Shown piece by piece: positions 1-5,560 of a DNA stretch of 7,098 nucleotides. The translations under genes and the position numbers were made by a program. The stretch lies in assembly GCA_016291725.1 (NCBI GenBank), contig JAEEYJ010000125.1, positions 1-7,098 of the forward strand. Direction: 5' to 3'. Origin of the DNA: Solobacterium sp. GTDB lineage: Bacteria; Bacillota_I; Bacilli_A; Erysipelotrichales; Erysipelotrichaceae. A model generated the notes under the pieces. The model was not told the DNA's origin. It was given only the letters and a program-made list of their open reading frames with translations, and searched no databases. Each line of letters starts with the position of its first letter. Position 1 is the first letter of the stretch.

Positions 1-2
1 CG

Positions 3-548
3 ACGCTGCTCAACCGGAAGGGATACGAGAAGCTGACAGGCATCCCTGTCTCCTTCCCGGGGCTGACAGACTCCGCCAGAAGCATTGACGGGAACACCCG
101 GTTCTTCGAGGACTATCTCATCTTCATCGCAAACGGCAAGTACTATGTCGCAAAGGAGCGGGACTACCGGTGGCGGTACGGTGCGGGCTGTTCCGTGCAT
201 TTCAACCGGTACAGGATTCCCCGCCTGCTCGTCTACCCGGATGAGCTCCCGGAGCTGGCTGAGGCTTCTCTTGACGAGGCTGCCGATATTGCGTCAGAGC
301 GGATGGTGCGGGTGTACGGGATGTATGCCCTGGCCGACCGTGCGGCGGAAAAGGGGCAGGGAGGCCGGATCAACGCGGCGTTCACCAACTCCTTCTCCAA
401 GGAGATCGCCGGCCTGCTCAGGCGCTCCTACACGGCATTCATGAGCCAGGACTATGAGAAAGCCATCACTCTGTTCTTCACGGCTTCGATCAGGCAGATG
501 GAGATGAAGAAGAGCGAGTGGCTGTACAAGCTGATCGAGAAGTACTGA
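3..548 (+). CDS. Unrecognised protein, 3' end only (partial at left edge)
   Basis: This is the C-terminal 181 residues of a gene that begins upstream of the window. The frame is open from position 3 to a TGA at 546-548. An internal ATG at 195 could be taken for the start, but the upstream frame reads as ordinary coding sequence (KGYEKLTGIPVSFPG, then RFFEDYLIFIANGKYYVAKE) and there is no ribosome binding site before 195. The first half looks mixed alpha/beta and is rich in aromatics and arginine (RDYRWRYG, HFNRYRIPRLLVYPDEL). The second half, from about residue 80, looks all-helical with alternating charged and hydrophobic residues and ends in KSEWLYKLIEKY. I see no signal peptide, membrane segment or catalytic motif in the visible part. 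I do not recognise the family, and no function is proposed. It is probably a cytoplasmic protein. Confidence 0.8.
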   Translation, partial: TLLNRKGYEKLTGIPVSFPGLTDSARSIDGNTRFFEDYLIFIANGKYYVAKERDYRWRYGAGCSVHFNRYRIPRLLVYPDELPELAEASLDEAADIASERMVRVYGMYALADRAAEKGQGGRINAAFTNSFSKEIAGLLRRSYTAFMSQDYEKAITLFFTASIRQMEMKKSEWLYKLIEKY

Positions 549-573
549 TCCGGATGTGGTTGCATGCAGGAAA

Positions 574-588
574 ACGGTCACCGACCGT
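574..588. other. Small hairpin in the 549-644 intergenic gap
   Basis: The arms ACGGTC (574-579) and GACCGT (583-588) are perfect inverted repeats around a 3-base loop. No T-run follows, so this is not a convincing intrinsic terminator. It could still mark the 3' end of the upstream transcript or be a chance structure. No convincing promoter is visible between it and the next gene. Confidence 0.3.
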
Positions 589-644
589 CATATGTCACAC
601 GCAAAGTATGAGACAATGGATATAGCATTACAGGAGGTCTCGCC

Positions 645-1151
645 ATGAACAAGAAGAAAACAATAAATATCAATCCCTCTAATCAGAGCAGATACCTTCC
701 TGTTTCGACGGAAGGCTTGCAGCATATCTCATACAAGTACAGCTATTTCAGCACAGAGATTTTTGATACAGCATACACAATGAAGATCGATATCTATCCG
801 ACCGGAAGAGTCAACGTTCAGGAACGCGTAGGCCATGGTAAAATCTCGGACCAGCGCAGGTACGAAGCCGCGCCGGAAGCCGTTGTCCGGCTCTTTACGG
901 ATGTCATGGATTGCATAAACAACAGGTATCCCTACGACATGGTTGCAGATGGCGACTGTGGGGGCAAGGTTACGCTGTACTATCCGGACAGGAACATCAA
1001 GGTGGACCGTGGTACGGTGAACGCCCTCAGCAATGTCGTCCTCGGCGATCTCGTCCTCCGTTTCTGTGAGGAAAACGGTGTCAGCTGGCAGATCTCCGAG
1101 GAGGGCTGGCAGGCGTACCGGGACATGGTCGAGAAGAGAAGGATCGACTGA
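645..1151 (+). CDS. Unrecognised soluble protein, 168 aa
   Basis: This is a complete ORF with a clear ribosome binding site: AGGAGG at 632-637, seven bases before the ATG. The N-terminus is polar (MNKKKTININPSNQSRY) with no signal peptide or membrane segment, so the product is probably cytoplasmic. The middle is predicted beta-rich (YSYFSTEIFDTAYTMKIDIYP, about residues 32-52). A helix follows around residues 75-95 (PEAVVRLFTDVMDCINN), then a second strand region with GDCGGKVTLYYPDRNIKVDRG (about 103-123) and a C-terminal helical part. The alternation suggests a small alpha/beta fold, but I see no known catalytic motif and do not recognise the family. The gene stands alone, 96 bases after the preceding gene, and is closed within 11 bases by a strong terminator, so it may be a single-gene transcript. 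Confidence 0.8.
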   Translation: MNKKKTININPSNQSRYLPVSTEGLQHISYKYSYFSTEIFDTAYTMKIDIYPTGRVNVQERVGHGKISDQRRYEAAPEAVVRLFTDVMDCINNRYPYDMVADGDCGGKVTLYYPDRNIKVDRGTVNALSNVVLGDLVLRFCEENGVSWQISEEGWQAYRDMVEKRRID

Positions 1152-1161
1152 AGACGAAAAC

Positions 1162-1184
1162 AAGCACTCTCCGGAGTGCTTTTT
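1162..1184 (+). terminator. Intrinsic terminator after the 168-aa gene (copy 1)
   Basis: Eight perfectly paired bases, AAGCACTC (1162-1169) with GAGTGCTT (1174-1181), close a TCCG tetraloop. A T-run follows at 1180-1184. C(UCCG)G belongs to the very stable UNCG tetraloop class. It begins 10 bases after the stop codon at 1149-1151. The same core recurs at 4149. Confidence 0.9.
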
Positions 1185-1214
1185 GCGTTACAGAAGATGC
1201 TGATCTGGAACAAT

Positions 1215-1257
1215 CCCGAATATGTCTGTTCGGGTTTGTACACAGGCAGGATATAAT
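1215..1257 (+). promoter_or_regulatory. Probable promoter with inverted repeat, upstream of the FecR/MBG lipoprotein
   Basis: A perfect TATAAT lies at 1252-1257, about 63 bases before the start codon at 1321. Seventeen bases upstream the -35 position reads TTCGGG (1229-1234), a poor match to TTGACA. That hexamer is also the right arm of an inverted repeat, CCCGAA (1215-1220) / TTCGGG (1229-1234), with an 8-base spacer. A weak -35 covered by a dyad would fit an operator or an activator site. This is inference, and the -10 is the only strong element. The rest of the 1185-1320 gap shows nothing else I can support. Confidence 0.45.
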
Positions 1258-1320
1258 GGTAGTACTTGATAATTATGCCGGATGCAGTATCTGGTGTTTT
1301 AGAGTTCGGAGGGACATATT

Positions 1321-4116
1321 ATGAAGCATATGGGGATAAAACGGATTCTGAGGTCCTGCCTTGCAGGCGTGCTGGTTCTCTTCAGTGCCGGCTGTAGTAC
1401 ACAGGGCTCCGATGCAGGGATTGCCCGCACTGCGGGTGAAGGTTCCTCTACCGATGAGGCAGGGATCCGCAGAATGATCGAGATCGGGGAAGTGACCGGT
1501 GATGCAGAGAGCTTTGAGACCGGCAGTGACAGCACGGCTTCAATTGTCCTGGATCAGGACAAAACACTGTATCTGGATACGGATACAAAGGTGGACTATA
1601 TCCGGGAGGACAATCAGATCAGACTCATTCTTTCCGAAGGAAGGATGCTGCTGGATGTCCGTGAGAAGCTGAAGGAAGATGAGTCATTGACCATTAGCAC
1701 GGCATCCATGGATACGGATATCACGGGGACCATTGTTTTTGCTATGGACAAGCCTCAGGACAATGGCACAAGAGCTTCAACCATGGGCGTTCTGGAAGGC
1801 AGTGCGTATGTCTCCTATACGGATGCAGGCGGACGGCTTGCCAATGTACCTGTGGGGAACAAAGCGGTCATGCAGTACGAGCAGGACGCTGCAGGCACGG
1901 GGAATACAGCATTTACGATTGCAGAGATCACGCAGGATGATACAGCGGGATTCATTGACGAGCTGATCAGGAACAACCCGGACCTTTCAAACCGCATTCA
2001 GTTCAGTCCGTCAAAAGGCGGGGACGGAGATGAGACCTACAGTGCTTCCGGAGACTGGACATACGACGGCACTGTTACACTGGTCGCCCAGAGCGCCAGC
2101 AAGACCTATGACGGCATGCCGCTGACAAGGCCGAGCGACGTGCTGATCTACGGTCTTCCCGTCGGCTTCAGTGCTTCCGCTGCCGCTTCCGGTACCCAGA
2201 CAGACGCCGGAACCAGTGAGAATCCCATCGCGAAGTACGTGATCTACAACGCTGCCGGTGAAGACGTCACATCCCATTTCACAGGCATCAGTACAGTGAG
2301 CGGCATTCTGACCGTGACGCCGGCGTACATTACCGTGTGGACGGGAAGCGCATCCAAGGTTTATGACGGAACACCGCTGACCAATCCGCAGGCAGGGGTC
2401 ATTGCCGGTGCATCCGGTGATCCGGCAGCACCGTCCTGGCGCAACAGTGCCTGGGGGACCGAAAGCATTACAGGCCGGAAGGAACTGTACTGCCTCAGCG
2501 GTACCATGATGGTCCAGGGAACCAACCCGATGACCGGAGAAACACGGGAAATGAATCTGCTGGCAGGGCAGAAGCTGACACTTCAGATCTCAGAAGGAAC
2601 AGACCGGAGCATTGATTTCAGCATCGAGAACATCACGGAAGACGAGATTCCCGAGGGCATGCTGAGGATCTATGCGGCGGATCCGGCGCTTCTGGCACAG
2701 GCGTGCAAAGATGCCGGCTGGGATCAGGAAAAGATACAAAAGCGCATCGGGGAGCTCCCGGAGACAGATGATGAAGAGGAGCCGCAGCTGCTGTACAACA
2801 ATGTCATTACGCAGATCAGCATCGATTCGGACATCACCGACTACAACGGCAGGGCACTGGGCGGCAGAGAAGTGGCATTCACCTCCGCAGCGATCGACTA
2901 TTCCATCAGAGTGAAAGCTACCGGCAGCCGGACTTTTGCAGGTCAGAGCATCAACACCTATGAGATTGACTGGAGCACAGCGAATGCCGCAAACTATATC
3001 CTGTCCGAAGACCTCGGCACCCTGACGGTCTACGCGAAGGTGGACAACAAGACGGATGACCCGGTACAGCCGGAGAATCCTCCCGTCAATCCGAACAAGC
3101 CGTCAACACCGGATAAACCGGAGACCCAAAAGGTTACCATCACAGCAGACTCCGGCAGTAAGGTCTATGACGGTGAAGAACTGATTGTCGAGACCTATAC
3201 GGTTACCGGCCTTCCAAAAGGATATACATGCCTGGCAAGCTGCTCAGGAAGCATCACGGATGCGGGCACCGTCGAAAACAAGATCGTTGAATACGTAATC
3301 TTTGATGCAAAGGAGAATGATGTAACCAGCAAGTTCTCCGTTACCACAAAGGACGGAACCCTAACGGTGGAACCCAAGCCTGTCACGATCACTACCGATC
3401 CTGCTGAGAAGGTCTATGACGGCACGCCGTTGACCGAACCGGGCTATACCGTTGACTCCTGGGCTGCGGGCGATTCTCCTGCAGTAAGCATTACGGGAAC
3501 GATCACTGATGCAGGAGACACGCCTAATACATACAGTATCGAATGGGGCGACGTTAACCCGGACAACTATACGATCACAGATGACATAGGTACGCTCAAA
3601 GTGAGCCAGGTTGAAATTGTCCTGACTTCGGACAATGTCTGTACTGTCACCGGTCAAGCCGTTCAAATTGAGAAATACGGCTTGATAGTAGAGGTTAAAA
3701 ATGTTGATTCTTCAGAATATACAGTGTCCTCAACAGAAGACCATGAATGGGGGATCAGCTTCAGCTGGGGCGACAGAATTACAGTAGAGACTACTCTCCT
3801 TTTTGTGGATAATGCCCGTTATTCAATCCATCCGGAATACGCTGTGGCAAGCGGGGATGCGGACAATTATTCAATAGTTACAGTCGATCAGGAAGGCAGC
3901 TTCAGCGGTGAAGAAGAAATTGATCCTGTACAGATTGACCGAAACAACATGACAATCACATTTCCAGCTTTTGGTGAAACTCACAACCTGAAAAACTGCA
4001 CATACGGTCAGGCGGTGGTCCTTTGTGACGAGCTCTACAGTCAATACGCATCAGAATCAGAAACGGAGATTCAAACCCAGATCAGAAACACCTTCAAGTC
4101 CAAAGGCTGGATCTGA
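1321..4116 (+). CDS. Surface lipoprotein with FecR-like domain and MBG/YDG Ig-like repeats, 931 aa
   Basis: GGAGGG at 1308-1313 stands seven bases before the ATG at 1321; Met4 at 1330 is a weaker alternative start. Residues 1-25 are a type II signal peptide (KRILRSCLAGVLVLFSAGC), with Cys25 the predicted lipidated residue. Residues about 61-227 look FecR-like: a beta-rich region with STASIVLDQDKTLYLDTDT and then MGVLEGSAYVSY and PVGNKAVMQ. Residues 251-762 hold Ig-like repeats of the MBG/YDG type, with markers KTYDG (261-265), KVYDG (346-350), KVYDG (614-618) and KVYDG (697-701). They form an A-B, linker, A-B series. The first B repeat is interrupted by a second FecR-like half-module (about 368-490). 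A Pro/Asn/Asp-rich linker covers 574-603. Residues 764-931 match nothing I know and are encoded in more AT-rich DNA. There is no LPXTG motif and no second membrane segment, so the protein should be held at the outer face by lipid alone. In Gram-negatives FecR is a sigma-factor regulator. Here there is no sigma-factor gene nearby, and a structural or adhesive role is more likely. The exact ligand is unknown. Confidence 0.88.
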   Translation: MKHMGIKRILRSCLAGVLVLFSAGCSTQGSDAGIARTAGEGSSTDEAGIRRMIEIGEVTGDAESFETGSDSTASIVLDQDKTLYLDTDTKVDYIREDNQIRLILSEGRMLLDVREKLKEDESLTISTASMDTDITGTIVFAMDKPQDNGTRASTMGVLEGSAYVSYTDAGGRLANVPVGNKAVMQYEQDAAGTGNTAFTIAEITQDDTAGFIDELIRNNPDLSNRIQFSPSKGGDGDETYSASGDWTYDGTVTLVAQSASKTYDGMPLTRPSDVLIYGLPVGFSASAAASGTQTDAGTSENPIAKYVIYNAAGEDVTSHFTGISTVSGILTVTPAYITVWTGSASKVYDGTPLTNPQAGVIAGASGDPAAPSWRNSAWGTESITGRKELYCLSGTMMVQGTNPMTGETREMNLLAGQKLTLQISEGTDRSIDFSIENITEDEIPEGMLRIYAADPALLAQACKDAGWDQEKIQKRIGELPETDDEEEPQLLYNNVITQISIDSDITDYNGRALGGREVAFTSAAIDYSIRVKATGSRTFAGQSINTYEIDWSTANAANYILSEDLGTLTVYAKVDNKTDDPVQPENPPVNPNKPSTPDKPETQKVTITADSGSKVYDGEELIVETYTVTGLPKGYTCLASCSGSITDAGTVENKIVEYVIFDAKENDVTSKFSVTTKDGTLTVEPKPVTITTDPAEKVYDGTPLTEPGYTVDSWAAGDSPAVSITGTITDAGDTPNTYSIEWGDVNPDNYTITDDIGTLKVSQVEIVLTSDNVCTVTGQAVQIEKYGLIVEVKNVDSSEYTVSSTEDHEWGISFSWGDRITVETTLLFVDNARYSIHPEYAVASGDADNYSIVTVDQEGSFSGEEEIDPVQIDRNNMTITFPAFGETHNLKNCTYGQAVVLCDELYSQYASESETEIQTQIRNTFKSKGWI
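2071..3606 (+). repeat. Coding repeats: two A-B pairs of MBG/YDG-type Ig-like modules
   Basis: Two repeat subtypes alternate inside the lipoprotein. Type A is at residues 251-334 (A1, 2071-2322) and 604-685 (A2, 3130-3375). It shares the YDG start, then TDAGT.EN.I..YVI, then DVTS.F and a closing G.LTV.P. Type B is at residues 335-367 plus 529-572 (B1, split) and 686-762 (B2, 3376-3606). It shares KVYDGTPLT, then NTY.I.W...N..NY and GTL.V. The order A-B then A-B suggests duplication of a two-domain unit. The copies have diverged well beyond simple slippage repeats. Confidence 0.7.
2422..2904 (+). other. FecR-like half-module lying inside the first B repeat
   Basis: Residues 368-528 separate the two halves of the B1 repeat. 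Their first part (about 385-476) resembles the second half of the protein's own FecR-like domain. It has YCLSGTMMVQG, then MTGETREMNLLAGQKLTLQ, then FSIENITEDEIPEGMLRIY and a helical tail ending QKRIGELP. An acidic stretch (ETDDEEEPQ) follows, then ITDYNGRALGG, which looks like a degenerate YDG-type start. The reading frame is intact throughout. Whether this is an insertion unique to this protein or a standing architecture of the family cannot be told from this window. Confidence 0.55.
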
Positions 4117-4148
4117 TAGGGAAAGCATCTATTTCGTCGTAGACAGAC

Positions 4149-4172
4149 AAGCACTCTCCGGAGTGCTTTCTT
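4149..4172 (+). terminator. Intrinsic terminator after the FecR/MBG lipoprotein (copy 2)
   Basis: The same 8-bp stem and TCCG loop as the 1162 terminator occur here, arms 4149-4156 and 4161-4168. They are followed by a broken T-run (TTTCTT, 4167-4172). It lies 32 bases after the TGA at 4114-4116 and 19 bases before the next ATG. The 23-bp core is identical in both copies. Confidence 0.85.
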
Positions 4173-4190
4173 CTGCGCTACAATACAGTC

Positions 4191-4400
4191 ATGGACAGTG
4201 TCAAGAAGCACCTGAAGAAGGAGCTGCTCCAGGCGAAGAAGAATCCCGGGAAAGCGAACAGGCAGAAGCGGAAAGAAGCCAATGCCGCAAGGAGAGGGAA
4301 GGCAGCCCCGGGAACGAAGGTGGCTGAGACGAAGAAGGCGAAGGCACGGAAGCGGAGCAACCTGAAAATCGAACTGCGGAAAGCCATGAAGGAGAACTGA
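4191..4400 (+). CDS. Small highly basic protein, 69 aa
   Basis: The ORF runs from ATG 4191 to TGA 4398-4400. By hand count it has 18 Lys and 7 Arg in 69 residues against 6 acidic residues, and no cysteine or aromatic residue. The ends look helical (KKHLKKELLQAKK and LKIELRKAMKEN) and the middle is Ala/Lys/Arg-rich and probably disordered. This composition suggests nucleic-acid binding, but no family is recognised. Support for a real gene is the coding-like third-position use (many AAG, CTG, GCC and CGG codons) and a terminator that starts on its stop codon. Against it, there is no Shine-Dalgarno sequence before the ATG and the upstream terminator ends 18 bases away. TACAAT at 4179-4184 is placed where a -10 box for a leaderless transcript would be, but I see no -35. 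Confidence 0.6.
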   Translation: MDSVKKHLKKELLQAKKNPGKANRQKRKEANAARRGKAAPGTKVAETKKAKARKRSNLKIELRKAMKEN

Positions 4401-4429
4401 GGCTTTGGGATACAGAGCCTTTTGTTTTT
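4400..4429 (+). terminator. Intrinsic terminator overlapping the stop of the basic protein gene
   Basis: AGGCTTTG (4400-4407) pairs with CAGAGCCT (4413-4420) over eight positions including one G-T pair, around a 5-base loop (GGATA). It is followed by a T-rich tract at 4420-4429. The stem begins on the last base of the stop codon, which supports 4191-4400 as a separate transcription unit. Confidence 0.8.
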
Positions 4430-4514
4430 CTGGAATATATACACTCTTTGCACTATAGTGTGAATAAGAGAATACCATACCATTTCGGGATAATCATTTT
4501 TGAACAGTACTGAA

Positions 4515-4521
4515 AAAGGAG
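4515..4521 (+). promoter_or_regulatory. Ribosome binding site that fixes the start at 4530
   Basis: AAAGGAG lies eight bases before ATG 4530. The longer reading of this frame would begin with a TTG at 4500 that has no ribosome binding site. The 4401-4529 gap otherwise shows the terminator at its left end and a 10-bp palindrome CACTATAGTG (4451-4460). TATAGT inside that palindrome could be a -10 element, but no -35 is convincing. Confidence 0.75.
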
Positions 4522-4529
4522 CAAATGAT

Positions 4530-5186
4530 ATGGCAAAAACATATACTACATCCACGGCATCTGTTAAAGTGCCTGTTGCAATTTCGTTTGTCTGTCCGAA
4601 ATGCGGCAAGCTTGCTACGGTAAGCAAAAACGCTGTTTTGTCTGCACAGGCTACAGTACGGGGATACAACAGCTCTGCGGCGGGACAGTTTGCCCAGCAG
4701 AATCTGGCATCATCCGCCGGCAATCAGCTGAATCTGATTGCTGATAGTCTTGAGAAAGGCCAGTTGAATATGCTGTATGACGGGGAGGGAAAGAAACTTG
4801 ACAGCAGAGTAATCTGCCCTCACTGCGGCACGCAGCAGATCGTGGAAACTGCCGGAAAGCAACGGACGCTGTATCCGAAGGGTTTCGTCTGGAAAATGAT
4901 TGTTCTGATTCTGGCAGTCATATTCTTGCCGACTTTTGGGTTGGCGCTGTCTGCAGCGAAAACCGGTAATACAAATATACCGTCGGGTTTCATTATGCTG
5001 CTGGAACTGGCATGTGTGGCTGCGGCAGCGGGTATGATTTTCTATAACCGGAAGAAGTCTCAGATGGCATGGACGGATCCCGAACTGATGGATAAGCGGT
5101 ACCATAGTGTCATCAATCGTGACATGGATGCACTTTTGATGTTTGGATTAGGCAAAACAAATACCGTGAAAATCGGTAAAAAATGA
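4530..5186 (+). CDS. Membrane protein with a split zinc ribbon, 218 aa
   Basis: The start at ATG 4530 follows a good ribosome binding site. The N-terminal part carries two CxxC knuckles of zinc-ribbon type: CPKCGK (Cys22, Cys25) and CPHCGT (Cys96, Cys99). About 70 residues separate them, far more than in a compact ribbon, and the spacer is rich in Gln, Ala, Ser and Asn (AAGQFAQQNLASSAGNQLN). Two membrane segments follow, about 122-142 (KMIVLILAVIFLPTFGLALS) and 150-172 (PSGFIMLLELACVAAAAGMIF). A basic NRKK then follows the second helix, and a polar tail extends to 218. The predicted topology places both the zinc-ribbon domain and the tail in the cytoplasm. I do not recognise a named family. 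The second gene of a likely operon begins 17 bases after this stop. DNA here is more AT-rich than in the large lipoprotein upstream. Confidence 0.82.
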   Translation: MAKTYTTSTASVKVPVAISFVCPKCGKLATVSKNAVLSAQATVRGYNSSAAGQFAQQNLASSAGNQLNLIADSLEKGQLNMLYDGEGKKLDSRVICPHCGTQQIVETAGKQRTLYPKGFVWKMIVLILAVIFLPTFGLALSAAKTGNTNIPSGFIMLLELACVAAAAGMIFYNRKKSQMAWTDPELMDKRYHSVINRDMDALLMFGLGKTNTVKIGKK

Positions 5187-5191
5187 TAATC

Positions 5192-5195
5192 GGAG
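5192..5195 (+). promoter_or_regulatory. Ribosome binding site that favours the start at 5204
   Basis: GGAG lies eight bases before ATG 5204. An earlier in-frame ATG at 5183 overlaps the preceding stop codon (ATGA at 5183-5186) and could be used by translational coupling, but it has no ribosome binding site of its own. I therefore prefer 5204. Confidence 0.55.
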
Positions 5196-5203
5196 ATACC
5201 AGG

Positions 5204-5413
5204 ATGGACATAAAGAATATATTGGGCAGTATCGGATTTCTTGCATTCTTTGCGGCATTTATCGTTCCGGATTATATTGCAGGGGTTAACAAGGCAATGC
5301 GATTGGGAAAAGTGCCGTATCCAAAAGAAAAAAGAGCCAAAAAATGGAAATGGATCGGTATTTTCCTCGTCATATCACTTGCGGCATTCGGACTGTTTAC
5401 GCTTCTGGGATGA
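5204..5413 (+). CDS. Small two-helix membrane protein, 69 aa
   Basis: From ATG 5204 the product is 69 residues; from the alternative ATG 5183 it would be 76. Two hydrophobic stretches are visible: ILGSIGFLAFFAAFIVPDYI near the N-terminus and WIGIFLVISLAAFGLFTLLG at the very C-terminus. Between them is a strongly basic loop (KVPYPKEKRAKKWKW), which by the positive-inside rule should face the cytoplasm, giving both ends outside. It lies 17 bases after the zinc-ribbon membrane protein on the same strand and is probably co-transcribed with it, so the two may form a complex. I do not recognise a family, and no catalytic residue is evident. Confidence 0.72.
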   Translation: MDIKNILGSIGFLAFFAAFIVPDYIAGVNKAMRLGKVPYPKEKRAKKWKWIGIFLVISLAAFGLFTLLG

Positions 5414-5452
5414 CTTGTTGGAAGAATGATCCTTCCGAGGACAGAGCATACA

Positions 5453-5483
5453 GATACTTTATGCACATAATGTCATAAGTATC
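5453..5483. promoter_or_regulatory. Long inverted repeat upstream of the pilin-like gene
   Basis: The arms GATACTTTATG (5453-5463) and CATAAGTATC (5474-5483) pair over 10 positions with a single bulged T, around a 10-base loop. No T-run follows, so it is not a classical terminator. It could be a dimeric-regulator operator or an RNA structure in the leader. A possible -10 (TATAGT, 5502-5507) lies just downstream with no good -35. Confidence 0.5.
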
Positions 5484-5516
5484 GAATGGTTATATCAGTA
5501 ATATAGTAGCGTACAT

Positions 5517-5546
5517 AAAAGGCATGGAACCTCCCTGCCTTTTCTT
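5517..5546 (+). terminator. Terminator- or attenuator-like hairpin directly before the pilin-like gene
   Basis: AAAAGGCA (5517-5524) pairs perfectly with TGCCTTTT (5536-5543), with a further GG/CC pair possible inside, and TTTTCTT follows as a T-tract. It ends about 10 bases before the ribosome binding site of the next gene. There is no room for a promoter after it, so transcripts of the pilin-like gene must cross it or start in it. It is thus an attenuator, a 5' stabilising hairpin or a leaky terminator. Confidence 0.5.
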
Positions 5547-5551
5547 ATCGA

Positions 5552-5560
5552 AAGGAGGGG
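5552..5560 (+). promoter_or_regulatory. Strong ribosome binding site of the pilin-like gene, with a facing anti-SD
   Basis: AAGGAGGGG lies seven to nine bases before ATG 5568. Its GGAGG core (5554-5558) is perfectly complementary to CCTCC at 5530-5534 in the loop region of the preceding hairpin, so it could be masked in the mRNA. Confidence 0.6.

Noticed and set aside
85..444. Alternative-frame + strand ORF of 119 codons, rich in Ser, Thr and Arg
   Set aside because: It lies within the partial gene at 3-548 in another frame, has low-complexity composition and has no ribosome binding site.
1236..1257. TTGTAC as the -35 paired with TATAAT at 1252
   Set aside because: The spacing is only 10 bases, too short for a normal promoter.
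1501..2001. FecR-like domain as an anti-sigma or iron-regulation protein
   Set aside because: There is no sigma-factor or TonB-type gene nearby, the domain is on the outer face of a lipoprotein, and such domains occur in Gram-positive surface proteins.
2071..3606. CRISPR array or short tandem DNA repeat
   Set aside because: The similarity is between diverged protein domains in an open frame. There are no short identical repeats with regular spacers.
4025..4327. 100-codon + strand ORF spanning the end of the lipoprotein gene and the basic protein gene
   Set aside because: It overlaps two better genes, crosses the strong terminator at 4149-4172 and has no ribosome binding site.
4191..4400. 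Basic 69-aa protein as a ribosomal protein
   Set aside because: Composition alone suggests this. No ribosomal protein motif is seen and the gene is not in a ribosomal operon.
4500..4529. Longer N-terminus for the zinc-ribbon membrane protein
   Set aside because: It would need a TTG start without a ribosome binding site, while ATG 4530 has AAAGGAG at the right distance.
4178..4723. Minus-strand ORF of 181 codons
   Set aside because: It is antisense to two + strand genes and the terminator between them, and its hydrophobic, Phe/Leu-rich translation is the expected shadow of Lys- and Glu-rich + strand codons.
5420..5436. GGAAG/CTTCC hairpin just after the small membrane protein gene as a terminator
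   Set aside because: It has only five base pairs, a 7-base loop and no T-run.
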